DNA of 64,000 bases from JAVSMW01 sp032027005 (GCA_032027005.1 JAVSMW010000001.1:226598-290597), one strand, 5' to 3'. Positions 1-8,324 are shown, counted from the stretch's first letter. Notes: generated by a model from the letters alone, not told the origin. Numbers and translations are program-made.

Positions 1-46
1 CTGTGAGTATCTCTCTTTTTAGCTCTGTGTTATTTTTTCGGTCTTG

Positions 47-1507
47 TCACAGGTTTCTGGTCTTAAAATTTTGATTGCAGCTTCGCTGCGCTATGTTCCC
101 TGCGTTTTCTTTTAAACTATCCCGGTATGCCCGGCAGCAGTCAATAAACCTGCCTGCTGCCCTGGGGTCAGCAGCAAAATGCAAGTGAAGATAAGAGGCC
201 AGGATATTTTCTCTGGCATATCCGTCAAGAACTGTCTCACCGGACTTGTTTCTAGTCAGCCGGAAGGCGTATGAAAAATCAGGATCGTCGGGAACCAGCC
301 TGGAATAATGGAATTCATGACCCTTAAGCTTCTGTCCGGCTTTCAAAATGACGTTATGATCCAAAGCTTCGGCTTCTATGTAACCCATACCGACAAGGGA
401 TTTTTCCATCATACAGCGACCTGGTACCAGGCCGACCATCCCATAGTCCCGTCCGTTAAAATCAACAATTACCCTGCTCAGGTACATCAGCCCGCCGCAT
501 TCGGCCAGAATGGGCATCCCCTGAGCCCCGGCAGACTGAAGAGCGTTAAGCATCCCTTGATTATCAGCGAGTTCCCGGATAAAAATCTCCGGAAATCCCC
601 CGCCTATATAGATACCATCCAAATCAGGGGGAATTTGGGTATCATGAAGTGGACTAAACGGGACCAGTTCGGCACCCTGGTGCGCCAATTCTTCCAAACC
701 ATCCTGGTAATAAAAAGAAAAAGCTTCATCCCTGGCCAGGCCAATCCTGGCTTTTTGATTGTTAGTTGATTCCTTCTTACCAGCCGATAAATATGCACCG
801 GACGGCACGATATCAACCGCAGCATCTGCTATTTGTAAAATTTTATTAAAATCAACGCCTTCTCTGATCTCGTCAGCTAAACCGCTGATTTTTGCCGGCA
901 GATCTCCGCCTTCCACCGTGGGAACCAGGCCCAGGTGGCGGGAAGGCATCTCCAGCTTGGCATTTTTTCTGATATAACCCACCACAGGAACCCTGCAGTA
1001 AAGTTCCACAGCTTCCCTGACCAGATCCAAATGGCGCTCGCTGCCAATCCGGTTGAAAATTACTCCGGCAATTTTCACGTCCGGATCAAAATTGACAAAA
1101 CCTGAAACCATTGCAGCAGCACTTCTGGCCATAGACTTGACATCAACGATGAGAATGACCGGACAGTTTAACAGCTTGGCGATTTGCGCCGAACTCCCCC
1201 TGTCCCCCGCAGCCTGGGAACCGTCAAAGAGGCCCATCACTCCTTCAATCACAGAAACGTCGGCATTTTGGGCTGAATGTAAAAACAGTCTGGCCACAGT
1301 TTCATCAGAAAGCATCCAGGAATCCAGATTTCGGCAGGGGTTGCCTGTCGCAATAGTGTGATAGGACGGATCAATGTAGTCCGGCCCCACTTTATAAGGC
1401 TGAACCCGCCGGCCGCCCGCTGTAAAAGCCGCCATGATTGCTGTTGTTATTGTCGTTTTGCCAACTCCGCTATGAGTCCCGGCAATCATAATTCTGGGTA
1501 TTTTCAT
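47..1507 (-). CDS. cobB: Cobyrinic acid a,c-diamide synthase
   Basis: 486 aa cytoplasmic enzyme that amidates the a and c carboxylates of the corrin ring using ATP and glutamine. An N-terminal dethiobiotin-synthetase-like ATPase has the P-loop GTHSGVGKT at residues 10-18. A C-terminal class I glutamine amidotransferase carries its nucleophile Cys in AECGGLMYL (about residue 330) and a late His in YLHLHF. The start overlaps the end of cbiB by 4 bases (ATGA), so the two are translationally coupled as the last visible genes of the riboswitch-led cobalamin operon. After the amidotransferase fold there is a polar tail of about 25 residues that is probably not catalytic. The reaction could equally be on hydrogenobyrinate; an anaerobe makes the cobyrinate (CbiA) route more likely. 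Confidence 0.95.
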   Translation of the reverse strand: MKIPRIMIAGTHSGVGKTTITTAIMAAFTAGGRRVQPYKVGPDYIDPSYHTIATGNPCRNLDSWMLSDETVARLFLHSAQNADVSVIEGVMGLFDGSQAAGDRGSSAQIAKLLNCPVILIVDVKSMARSAAAMVSGFVNFDPDVKIAGVIFNRIGSERHLDLVREAVELYCRVPVVGYIRKNAKLEMPSRHLGLVPTVEGGDLPAKISGLADEIREGVDFNKILQIADAAVDIVPSGAYLSAGKKESTNNQKARIGLARDEAFSFYYQDGLEELAHQGAELVPFSPLHDTQIPPDLDGIYIGGGFPEIFIRELADNQGMLNALQSAGAQGMPILAECGGLMYLSRVIVDFNGRDYGMVGLVPGRCMMEKSLVGMGYIEAEALDHNVILKAGQKLKGHEFHYSRLVPDDPDFSYAFRLTRNKSGETVLDGYARENILASYLHLHFAADPRAAGRFIDCCRAYRDSLKENAGNIAQRSCNQNFKTRNL

Positions 1508-2460
1508 AATGCTCCCATCCTAATTAAATATATCAGTCCCGCTCCCAGGAGAACTGTCAGCCCTGAGGCAACCCGCATAATCCTGACTGTGGAAAGGATA
1601 TGCCCCTTCTCCAGTTCTTCCCGGGGATCTCCCATGTGGGCCCGGAAAGATTCCACTCCTCCATAATAATTAATCCCGCCTAACCTGATGCCAAGTGCTC
1701 CGGCAACTGCAGCTTCGGGTATGCCGCTGTTCGGACTCGGGTGGCTGGGGGCATCGCGTAAAACCACCCGCAGCACCTGCCTGACCGGTTTACCCAGGAA
1801 TACAAAGGTAACCAGCAGCATAAGCCCCGTCAGCCTGGCCGGAATGTAATTGCATAAATCATCAAAACGGGCCGAAGCCCAGCCCAAATCACGGTATTTA
1901 TCGTTTTTGTAGCCAACCATCGAATCCAAGGTGTTTACAGCCTTGTATGCCATAGCCAATGGTGCCCCGCCGATAAAAGCGAAAAGCAGGGGGGCAATAA
2001 CACCGTCAGCTAAATTTTCAGCTACTGTTTCCACTGTCGCTCTGGTTATTTCCCCTTCATTCAGGTGCCCTGTATCCCGGCCCACAATCCAGCCAACCTT
2101 GCGCCGGGCTTCTGTAAGGTCACCATTGCTCAGAAGCGTGTAAATTTCCATGGCTGCATCTCCCAGACCCTTGACGGCAAGCGTGGTGCTAATAAACCAG
2201 ATGGAAACCGCCAGGCCAAGCCATTCACTGATCCTGGCCGCACCAGTAGTGATTGCCCACATGATAGTATAGGTGGAGCCCACAATGATACATGTTAAAA
2301 CCACCCCGGAGGCCTTTAGGCCAATGAAAGGTGCTGCCCACCGGCGCAGGTATTTTTCCGTCAGGTCAATACCTTTGCCGATAATCACCACCGGGTGGGG
2401 TATTTTCCTGGGATCACCTATGATTAGATCAAGCAAATATGCGGCCAGAACCTGCAGCAT
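1504..2460 (-). CDS. cbiB: Adenosylcobinamide-phosphate synthase (CbiB/CobD)
   Basis: 318 aa polytopic membrane protein that joins the aminopropanol (phosphate) arm to adenosylcobyric acid. The N-terminus contains DLIIGDPRKIPHPV, close to the family signature DxxxGDPxxxPHPV. Several hydrophobic helices follow, and the conserved DSMVGYKNDKY and ARLTG stretches are present. The length is normal for the family. It sits between cobQ, whose stop is immediately next to this start, and cobB, whose start overlaps this stop. That order matches substrate flow into the lower-ligand arm of B12. Confidence 0.95.
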   Translation of the reverse strand: MLQVLAAYLLDLIIGDPRKIPHPVVIIGKGIDLTEKYLRRWAAPFIGLKASGVVLTCIIVGSTYTIMWAITTGAARISEWLGLAVSIWFISTTLAVKGLGDAAMEIYTLLSNGDLTEARRKVGWIVGRDTGHLNEGEITRATVETVAENLADGVIAPLLFAFIGGAPLAMAYKAVNTLDSMVGYKNDKYRDLGWASARFDDLCNYIPARLTGLMLLVTFVFLGKPVRQVLRVVLRDAPSHPSPNSGIPEAAVAGALGIRLGGINYYGGVESFRAHMGDPREELEKGHILSTVRIMRVASGLTVLLGAGLIYLIRMGAL

Positions 2461-4032
2461 TTAGACTGCCCCCATCTGTCGGGCCTTGTTTTCAGCATCC
2501 AGGCCCATAATCTGATACAGTTTTTCCATATCCAAACTATTGCGTACCACATCAGCCAGTTTATTAAAATCCTTTTCGCGCTGCTCAGCCACGGTAATAA
2601 TTTCCCGGTCAGCCAAGGGCCCCCAGCCCTTTTGGGACCTAATCAGGTTAATAATGTGGCGGCGGAAGGCATCATTATCAAAAACTCCGTGAATATAAGT
2701 TCCGAACACTTTGCCGTCAGCACGGACCGCACCGTCAAGTAAATCTACTTCCCTGGCGGACCGTTCAAAAATCCGGAAAGCCGGTGCAACCCCTGCCCCA
2801 AGCTCAGTACGGCCCATGTGAATTTCATATCCCGTCACCTGTGCATCCTGAATTCCACCTAGGAGGGGACCGGGCCCGATAACTTCAGCCTGAACCTGGG
2901 TCGTTATTTTATCTGGCTCAAAGGTCGTTGAAATATTTAACAGCCCCAGCCCTTTCATGCTGTCAATATCAGATTCGGTATGTAAGGGATCATGCAGTTC
3001 CCGGCCAAGAATCTGATAGCCTCCGCAAATTCCGACAATGGGAATGCCTCTTTTGTCATTTTCCCTGATGGCCTCAGCCAGTCCCGACTTGACGAGATAG
3101 GCCAGGTCGTGAATTGTATTTTTACTGCCTGGTACAATAATCATATCAGGGGTGCCGAGCTTATCGGCTTTACTTACATAACGGAGGTGAATATCGGGTT
3201 CATCCTCCAAAGGATCAAAATCAGTAAAATTTGACACATGGGGCAGGTTAATCACAGCCACGTCAATTTTGTCCGCCACCCAAGCGGGGCCGGCTTTCAT
3301 GGTATTTTCCGGGATGGTGTCCTCCTCCTGGACCCTAAACCCCTGAAAATATGGAATAATCCCCAGCACCGGAATTCCCGTTTTCTTTTCCAGAAATTCC
3401 ACAGCAGGCTGAAACAGCCTGACATCTCCGCGGAACTTATTAATCAGAATCCCGGCGACTCTGGCCCGGTCCGCTGGGTCTAACAATTCCAGGGTCCCCA
3501 CAACCGAGGCCAGGGCCCCCCCCTTATCAATATCTGCCACCAGCAAAACCGGGCAGTCCGCCATGCGGGCAATTCTCATATTGACGATTTCGGTGGCTTG
3601 CAGATTAACTTCGGCAGGACTTCCGGCACCTTCAATAGCAATAATTTCATACTTGGATTTGAGGGTGTTTAAGGCTTCTTCAACGACACCAAGAGCCGTT
3701 AGATTATATTTTTCATGATACTCCATGGCAGATAAGTTGCCTACCGGCTTACCCATCACGATAACCTGGGAGGTAGCCTGTCCGGTTGGCTTTAACAAGA
3801 CCGGGTTCATGATCACATCAGGGGCTAATCCGGCTGCTTCAGCCTGAACGACCTGGGCTCTGCCCATTTCTCCCCCGTCGGCGGTCACATAGGAATTAAG
3901 GGCCATGTTTTGTGACTTGAAAGGTGCCACTTTATAGCCATCTTGCAGAAAAATCCGGCACAAAGCCGCCACCAATACGCTTTTTCCCACATGTGAACCG
4001 GTACCCTGCAGCATAATACAACTTGTTTTCAA
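2461..4032 (-). CDS. cobQ: Cobyric acid synthase
   Basis: 523 aa enzyme that amidates the b, d, e and g carboxylates of adenosylcobyrinic a,c-diamide with glutamine and ATP. The N-terminal ATP-grasping domain shows QGTGSHVGKSV at about residues 9-19 and the typical FKSQNMALNSYVT segment. The C-terminal glutamine amidotransferase has GICGGYQILG (nucleophile Cys) and a late GTYIHGVFDN. Length is in the normal range of about 500 aa. It overlaps cobU by 4 bases at its start and abuts cbiB at its stop, so the four genes form one transcription unit. Confidence 0.96.
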   Translation of the reverse strand: MKTSCIMLQGTGSHVGKSVLVAALCRIFLQDGYKVAPFKSQNMALNSYVTADGGEMGRAQVVQAEAAGLAPDVIMNPVLLKPTGQATSQVIVMGKPVGNLSAMEYHEKYNLTALGVVEEALNTLKSKYEIIAIEGAGSPAEVNLQATEIVNMRIARMADCPVLLVADIDKGGALASVVGTLELLDPADRARVAGILINKFRGDVRLFQPAVEFLEKKTGIPVLGIIPYFQGFRVQEEDTIPENTMKAGPAWVADKIDVAVINLPHVSNFTDFDPLEDEPDIHLRYVSKADKLGTPDMIIVPGSKNTIHDLAYLVKSGLAEAIRENDKRGIPIVGICGGYQILGRELHDPLHTESDIDSMKGLGLLNISTTFEPDKITTQVQAEVIGPGPLLGGIQDAQVTGYEIHMGRTELGAGVAPAFRIFERSAREVDLLDGAVRADGKVFGTYIHGVFDNDAFRRHIINLIRSQKGWGPLADREIITVAEQREKDFNKLADVVRNSLDMEKLYQIMGLDAENKARQMGAV

Positions 4033-4613
4033 AGACTTAAGCTCCTTTCACTTTTTAATGCAATAGGATAACCCGCTGCCACCAGGTAAGCCTCGTCAGC
4101 CACACCTGCAATAATCTGATTGGCCCTTCCAACCAGCTCCTGGTACTGCCGTCCCAGGAAATTGTCTGACACCAGGGTCATCCCAACCTCATTGGAAACA
4201 ACCACCACATGAGCCTTCGCTGCCCTGGCCGCTTTGGCCAAAGCTTCGATTTCCGCAATAATATCACCCTGCATTTCCTTTTGAAACTCATGTCCGGCAG
4301 CCTGTTCTTTGGCAAACATCAGGTTGCTGATCAGAACAGTCATACAGTCCAGCATGATCACGTCACAGTTGCTGCCATAATCCCGCAGTACTGCAGTCAC
4401 CTGCAGCGGTTCCTCAACAGTTGTCCAGTTATCCGGCCTGCGCTGCCGGTGCAGTTCAATACGCAGCTTCATCTCATCATCCAGGGCCTCGGCTGTGGCC
4501 ACATAAGTGATTTTTTGGCCCAGTTCCGCTGTCAGCTTTTCAGCAAAACTGCTCTTACCGCTCCTGATTCCCCCGGTTACAAAAACCAGTTTTCCCCTTT
4601 TTCCCTGACTCAT
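4029..4613 (-). CDS. cobU: Adenosylcobinamide kinase / cobinamide-phosphate guanylyltransferase
   Basis: 194 aa bifunctional enzyme that phosphorylates adenosylcobinamide and then transfers GMP to give AdoCbi-GDP. The P-loop GGIRSGKSSFAE lies at about residues 15-26. The later EVGMTLV and FRD/FLGRQYQE-type segments (here SDNFLGRQYQELVGRANQ) are the usual CobU end. The ATG is preceded by AAGGTGGG. It is the first gene behind the B12 riboswitch, so it is the gene most directly affected by attenuation. Confidence 0.95.
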   Translation of the reverse strand: MSQGKRGKLVFVTGGIRSGKSSFAEKLTAELGQKITYVATAEALDDEMKLRIELHRQRRPDNWTTVEEPLQVTAVLRDYGSNCDVIMLDCMTVLISNLMFAKEQAAGHEFQKEMQGDIIAEIEALAKAARAAKAHVVVVSNEVGMTLVSDNFLGRQYQELVGRANQIIAGVADEAYLVAAGYPIALKSERSLSL

Positions 4614-4637
4614 ATGTATTACCCACCTTTTTATAGC

Positions 4638-4665
4638 AAAAAATCCCCAGTCAAAACGACTGAGG
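4638..4665 (-). terminator. Intrinsic terminator of the B12 riboswitch
   Basis: On the minus strand CCTCAGTC and GACTGGGG can form an 8-bp stem (one G-T pair) around a short loop, followed directly by ATTTTTTG. It lies between the riboswitch aptamer and the cobU ribosome site. This is the expected place for a transcription-attenuation expression platform. Confidence 0.85.
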
Positions 4666-4689
4666 ACATGGTATACGAATGGAAATAGC

Positions 4690-4885
4690 CCATTATATAA
4701 CCACTGTCCTTTCTCGCGAAGGACTGAATGGTTAACTCACAGGTCGGTATCCTGGCTCCCAGATCAATACACCGCTTACGCCTTCCCGTATGGTGGCATC
4801 GTGTAAGGGCATTCCCTGGCTACAGTGGCGGAGACCGCTCAGGCTTATCCTGATTCCCGGCAAAACTCCTGTAAGTTGTCTTTTA
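4690..4885 (-). ncRNA. Cobalamin (B12) riboswitch
   Basis: Read on the minus strand, this leader contains the B12-box landmarks GCCACTGTA, GGGAAGGCG and GAGCCAGGATACCGACC in the family order. A stem-loop follows with a TAACCA/TGGTTA outer stem and a GTCCTT/AAGGAC inner stem, at the position of the P13/L13 kissing-loop hairpin. A terminator and then cobU come next. Binding of adenosylcobalamin would be expected to switch the cob operon off by premature termination. The edges are approximate. Confidence 0.92.
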
Positions 4886-4898
4886 TTTAATTAATACT

Positions 4899-4927
4899 AT
4901 TATATTTCATTAAAGGGCTTCTGTAAA
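4899..4927 (-). promoter_or_regulatory. Sigma-A promoter of the cobalamin operon
   Basis: The minus strand reads TTTACA, 17 bases, TATAAT. The start point would fall just before the riboswitch. Confidence 0.75.
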
Positions 4928-4968
4928 CCTTCTGCCCCAAGAAAATTAACTTGTCCAAATATAATATA

Positions 4969-5355
4969 CTAAATTACCGCTAAAAGGTCATTAGTACAGC
5001 ATAGTGATTCTGTCAATTTCAACAGCTCATTTAAGTCAAAGGGTTTGGAAATAACACCCTGATATGTGTCGTTTGGCGGAAAATCCTCTAATCCCGGCAT
5101 GGCCCCTGATAAAATCACTACAGAAATATCATTATAATTTGGGTTGCTGCGAAGTTTCATAACAAAGTCCTTACCTGATAATTTGGGCATTTTCAAATCA
5201 ACCAGCACAAGATCGGGCTTATAGCCCTCATCCAGTTTCTCCAGACCTTTCAGGCCATTTTCAGCTAAAACAGCTTCGTGCCCAGCACCGCTGAGGGCAA
5301 GGTCAAGAACCATTCTTAAACTTGGTTCATCGTCAATTACCAGAACTCGACTCAA
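4969..5355 (-). CDS. Single-domain response regulator (CheY-like receiver)
   Basis: 128 aa protein made only of a receiver domain. It has the acidic pair in VIDDEPS (residues 6-12), the phosphoacceptor Asp in LVLVDLKMP (about residue 53) and the conserved Lys in ISKPFD near residue 109. No output domain or partner kinase is nearby, so it may act in a phosphorelay like Spo0F or by protein contact; its role is not known. The start is TTG (AAAGGAG, 9 bases, TTG). It stands alone between the cob operon promoter and the divergent HD gene. Confidence 0.88.
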   Translation of the reverse strand: MSRVLVIDDEPSLRMVLDLALSGAGHEAVLAENGLKGLEKLDEGYKPDLVLVDLKMPKLSGKDFVMKLRSNPNYNDISVVILSGAMPGLEDFPPNDTYQGVISKPFDLNELLKLTESLCCTNDLLAVI

Positions 5356-5423
5356 TCATTCTCACTCCTTTAAAAAAATACAGCTTAGTGTGAATAAGTA
5401 TAACATAAATCAAAGGAAAAATA

Positions 5424-5430
5424 TGTCGAA
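5424..5430 (+). promoter_or_regulatory. Possible single Spo0A box
   Basis: TGTCGAA, a perfect 0A-box core, lies between the divergent receiver gene and HD gene. A single 7-mer is expected by chance now and then, so this is weak by itself. Confidence 0.3.
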
Positions 5431-5550
5431 GTTTGGAGCCACTAAACCGAAAACAATGCGGTTTTTGCGAAAACCAGCAGGTAAATTGTGGTTTGAGACG
5501 AAATTATATTCAAGTTTATTTTTCTGCTTTAGCAATGAAAGGTGATTTAT

Positions 5551-6087
5551 TTGGCCAACTTTAACCGGAGAATAAGGCAATTCCTGCAGGCCATCGGCTC
5601 CAATCCAGTACCTGCCGAGCTGCTAACAGTTCGGCAATATTTAAACCAAACTGAGCGGGACTTATTTTATAATATGGTTCCAGCCATCCAGAAACATAGT
5701 ATTAATACAGCCCTGACAATTCTGAACATGCCGGCTGAAAAGACAGGCATCAATAAATCACTGCTCATAAAAGCTGCCTTGCTGCATGATACAGCCAAAA
5801 TCCGGGGCAGCATATATCTTTGGGACAGGGTCTCCTATGTGCTGCTCAAAAAACTATTTCCCAAGCTGCTCCAATACCTGGCTTCTCCCGGTCACGGCTC
5901 ATTTCTGGCCCGGTTTCGCCAAGCCCTTTACATTCACCTCCATCACCCTGAAATTGGGGCCCGGATTGCCGAAAAAGCAGGCTTGGATAAAAACCTCGTA
6001 TACCTCATTAAACACCACCATGATGCCGTAAGGGCGTGGGGATCAAAAGAATTAGCGATCCTGATGGAAGCAGATGAAGCTAATTAA
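5551..6087 (+). CDS. HD-domain protein (predicted metal-dependent phosphohydrolase)
   Basis: 178 aa protein with a compact HD domain. The metal-binding signature is in LLHDTAKIRG, and further His residues occur in HLHHPEIGARIAEKAG and LIKHHHDAV. It is cytoplasmic with no signal or membrane segment. Such small HDIG proteins are usually uncharacterised nucleotidases or phosphodiesterases, and the substrate cannot be told here. The start chosen is TTG at 5551, because AAAGGTGAT sits 5 bases upstream; an in-frame GTG at 5542 lies inside that ribosome site. It is transcribed away from the receiver gene and followed by a palindromic repeat. Confidence 0.82.
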   Translation: MANFNRRIRQFLQAIGSNPVPAELLTVRQYLNQTERDLFYNMVPAIQKHSINTALTILNMPAEKTGINKSLLIKAALLHDTAKIRGSIYLWDRVSYVLLKKLFPKLLQYLASPGHGSFLARFRQALYIHLHHPEIGARIAEKAGLDKNLVYLIKHHHDAVRAWGSKELAILMEADEAN

Positions 6088-6120
6088 AGAAACGAAGAAC
6101 CGGGTTACCCCGGTTTTACC

Positions 6121-6243
6121 CGATGGCTCAGCGCCACTAAGACTCCCGCTTTTACAAGCGGGAAACAAGTGGCGCTAAGCCCCTGGATAAGTTCAACTAA
6201 ACTTCAGGTGGAGAAAAGATCTCCACCTGAAGTAAGTTTCACT
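6121..6243 (-). repeat. Bipartite palindromic repeat, copy A
   Basis: Two adjacent inverted repeats. One is ACTTCAGGTGGAG ... CTCCACCTGAAGT. The other is a longer palindrome with GGCTTAGCGCCACTT / AAGTGGCGCTGAGCC-type arms around CCCGCTT ... AAGCGGG. It starts directly after the stop codon of the DUF3842 gene, in the sense orientation of that gene. Related copies lie at 13244, 34471, 54595 and 57597. A transposase is not present, so a non-autonomous element (for instance IS200/IS605-derived) or a structured terminator are both possible. Confidence 0.8.
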
Positions 6244-6651
6244 TTACAATTTTTCATTGATTTTTTTTATCAGGTTATCTACCAGATGAGGCAGAGGCTG
6301 TGGTTCATAACCTGCTAATTCCACATTACGCCGGGTTACCGGAAGCAGGATTTTACGGGCACTGCTGCTGGCAATAGCCTCTGCTATGGCGGGGGTGACT
6401 TCACCCAGCATAGAGTTAGCCATGACAAGCCCGATCGGCCCCAAAATCAAATCCACCTGCCCTGATGTATAAACAATGGCATTCTCTCCAGAGGCCCCTT
6501 CGTTAGCTCCGGCTTTTAGCATGGCCGCCGTAGCTAAAGCATTTGTGCCCAAAGCCAGGATATTAATTTCGTCAGAGAGTGCTTTCCGCAAACGTTCCAC
6601 AATGTATCTGCCGATGCCCCCGCCCTGACCATCAATGACCGCAATCCGCAA
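6244..6651 (-). CDS. DUF3842 family protein
   Basis: 135 aa protein beginning RIAVIDGQGGGIGR, a glycine-rich Rossmann-like start typical of DUF3842, found mainly in Clostridia. The middle contains ALGTNALATAAMLKAGA. The function is not known. The start is placed at TTG 6651, which has AAGGAG 9 bases upstream and gives the family's usual N-terminus MRIAVIDGQ. The in-frame ATG at 6660 sits directly against the ribosome site. The stop codon is flush with repeat copy A. Confidence 0.8.
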   Translation of the reverse strand: MRIAVIDGQGGGIGRYIVERLRKALSDEINILALGTNALATAAMLKAGANEGASGENAIVYTSGQVDLILGPIGLVMANSMLGEVTPAIAEAIASSSARKILLPVTRRNVELAGYEPQPLPHLVDNLIKKINEKL

Positions 6652-6728
6652 GGCATTCATCTCCTTCTGAGACTTAACATTCCATAATATTTTCACCATT
6701 ATGTAAAGAATATGTATCTAAGCGCAAA

Positions 6729-6752
6729 GAACAGGCACTTATCAGCCTGTTC
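6729..6752 (-). terminator. Probable terminator after the LysM gene
   Basis: Perfect 8-bp inverted repeat GAACAGGC / GCCTGTTC just downstream of the LysM gene. Only a short TTT follows on the minus strand, so termination strength is uncertain. Confidence 0.5.
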
Positions 6753-6769
6753 TAAAAATTGATTTGATT

Positions 6770-7690
6770 TTAGAGAGCAGAGGCTTTCTTGACCATAGCC
6801 TGGTGATCAGGATCTGTTATAGGTACACGGGTCTTAGTATATTCGGAACCGTGAGTCATACTGCCGGAAAAATGGACATCAAAGTGACCTGCAAAACCGT
6901 TGCCAGATATGCTGCTGCTGCCATGGGGCATACCGGCCATGGAGGCGGCAATTTTTTTGCCCTTCACCTCAACTACAATAGCGCGGCGATTCCAACTCCA
7001 GGAACCGTATATCTTTTTCATTACTGCTGTATCAACAGATGTGAGAGGCTCACAATCAGCATGATTGTGTCCTCCCTTTCTTTTTACTTTAAAGGAATAT
7101 CCTGTATTTACATCAATCACTGTGGCTGTTTCACCAATGCCAAAAATGTTTCGGGCCTCACTCCACTTGACTAATTGGCCTGCAGGCCGGCCATCGTAAC
7201 GGGTTCTTGAGTCAGTTGGCTTAGTGGAGTGTTGTACCTGTTTGACCGCTTTAGGTGCTGTTTTGGCTGCTGCAACTGCCTGTATATTGCCGGAAACCGG
7301 TATTAATAACTTCTGCTCAAGTGAGAGTTTATCAGAATTAAGGCCATTGGCTGCCATAATATTATCAACAGTTACCCCATATGTCAGAGCCAGTTCAGAT
7401 AAAGTATCTCCAGCCATAACTGTATATGTAAAATCCGATGTAGGTTTGGTAGGTTTGGCAAGCGCGGCTGGTTCGACAATTTTTTCCGGTTTTTCCGCCC
7501 TGCTGCCTACTGCCGTGTGGGAATCATACTTTCTGGGCGGGACATTTACTTGTGTCTGCTCAACATTATTGACCTCTTTTGTCTGGTCTACTTTAGCAGG
7601 CTGGGTTATCACACTCAAAGCAATGACAAGACAGCTCAATAATGCAGCAGAGCAAACCCCTTTAAACCTAATTGCGGTTTTTAAATTCAT
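6770..7690 (-). CDS. Exported LysM-domain cell-wall protein
   Basis: 306 aa protein with an N-terminal hydrophobic segment (about residues 10-28) that is probably a signal peptide or anchor, then a Pro/Lys-rich linker. One LysM peptidoglycan-binding domain lies at about residues 88-132 (YTVMAGDTLSELALTYGV). The C-terminal domain of about 130 aa contains HNHADCEPL and HFDVHFSG, which look like possible metal ligands. That arrangement fits a cell-wall hydrolase or transpeptidase-like enzyme, but I cannot assign the family. The ATG is preceded by AAGGTGG. A good sigma-A promoter and a cluster of Spo0A boxes lie upstream, so expression is probably tied to entry into sporulation. Confidence 0.82.
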   Translation of the reverse strand: MNLKTAIRFKGVCSAALLSCLVIALSVITQPAKVDQTKEVNNVEQTQVNVPPRKYDSHTAVGSRAEKPEKIVEPAALAKPTKPTSDFTYTVMAGDTLSELALTYGVTVDNIMAANGLNSDKLSLEQKLLIPVSGNIQAVAAAKTAPKAVKQVQHSTKPTDSRTRYDGRPAGQLVKWSEARNIFGIGETATVIDVNTGYSFKVKRKGGHNHADCEPLTSVDTAVMKKIYGSWSWNRRAIVVEVKGKKIAASMAGMPHGSSSISGNGFAGHFDVHFSGSMTHGSEYTKTRVPITDPDHQAMVKKASAL

Positions 7691-7748
7691 GGAAAACCAC
7701 CTTAAATGTTTTAATAGAAATCCAGGTTGTGTCCTGCATCTTTATTAA

Positions 7749-7778
7749 ATTATATCAATTATAATGGTATATTGCCAA
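7749..7778 (-). promoter_or_regulatory. Sigma-A promoter of the LysM gene
   Basis: The minus strand reads TTGGCA, 18 bases, TATAAT, about 55 bases before the LysM start codon. Spo0A boxes begin about 60 bases upstream of the predicted start point. Confidence 0.7.
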
Positions 7779-7804
7779 TACTTTCCGACAGATCAATTAA
7801 TTTT

Positions 7805-7863
7805 TTCGACATTACTCATTTCCTATGTCGAAATCGTAATAATTTCGAATAGTGACTGTCGAA
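7805..7863. promoter_or_regulatory. Cluster of Spo0A boxes
   Basis: Three perfect 0A-box cores occur in 59 bases: TTCGACA at 7805-7811 (minus orientation), TGTCGAA at 7826-7832 and TGTCGAA at 7857-7863. A near match, AGTCGAA, lies at 7899-7905. The spacing upstream of the LysM promoter is suitable for activation or repression by phosphorylated Spo0A. Confidence 0.7.
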
Positions 7864-7870
7864 TCGAAAG

Positions 7871-7893
7871 AAAAACAAGGGCCTTTTTGGCCC
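7871..7893 (-). terminator. Terminator after the coiled-coil gene
   Basis: The minus strand has GGGCC, AAAAA loop, GGCCC followed by TTGTTTTTC. It lies about 100 bases after the coiled-coil gene and beside the Spo0A boxes. Confidence 0.6.
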
Positions 7894-7955
7894 GAAATAG
7901 TCGAAAATTAGATTCTGATGCTGTATTTTCATTATATTCACAGATGTTGACTAGA

Positions 7956-7976
7956 TGTGGATAAAATTGTGGATAA
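7956..7976. promoter_or_regulatory. Two perfect DnaA boxes
   Basis: TGTGGATAA (complement TTATCCACA, the DnaA-box consensus) occurs at 7956-7964 and again at 7968-7976, in the same orientation with a 3-base gap. They lie between the coiled-coil gene stop and the Spo0A-box cluster. No dnaA or dnaN is nearby. Confidence 0.65.
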
Positions 7977-7989
7977 CTTCTTGTCCTTT

Positions 7990-8256
7990 TTATTTTGGTG
8001 TGGTACCAACCTTCTGCAATTTTGTCTCCATTTCAATAATCTGTCTATTTTTGCGTAATAAAGTCCGGGCAAAGCGGCTGTTGTGTTTATGTAGTTTCTT
8101 GTTTTCCTTTTCCAATTTGGTCAACTGGTCCCATTTATCTTTTTCTATTCTTTCGATAAGATTCATGAGCACACGCCTGCTGAACCTGAGGTTCTCGACC
8201 TTGTCTTCAAGTTCTTTCAACCTGTTTTCCAACATTTTATTATGCTCATCACTCAT
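7990..8256 (-). CDS. Small coiled-coil protein of unknown function
   Basis: 88 aa highly charged protein. Heptad-like runs such as LENRLKELEDKVENL and the Lys/Glu-rich KLEKENKKLHKHNSRF predict an almost continuous coiled coil, with no signal or membrane segment. I do not recognise a characterised family. The start at 8256 is supported by GGGGGGAT 4 bases upstream; the reading frame continues further upstream without a ribosome site. The end of the gene is next to the DnaA-box pair. Confidence 0.6.
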   Translation of the reverse strand: MSDEHNKMLENRLKELEDKVENLRFSRRVLMNLIERIEKDKWDQLTKLEKENKKLHKHNSRFARTLLRKNRQIIEMETKLQKVGTTPK

Positions 8257-8324
8257 ACTATCCCCCCCGGATCCTTCTAAGGATAGTATATGCATCAAAT
8301 CATGGATTTAGACATAGACAAGGC

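Noticed and set aside
1..46. Gene or repeat at the left edge
   Set aside because: Only 46 bases lie beyond the cobB stop; AGCTCTGTGTT resembles part of the CACAGAGG words but is too short to call.
7956..7976. Chromosomal origin (oriC)
   Set aside because: Only two DnaA boxes, and dnaA, dnaN, gyrB or rnpA-rpmH are not nearby.
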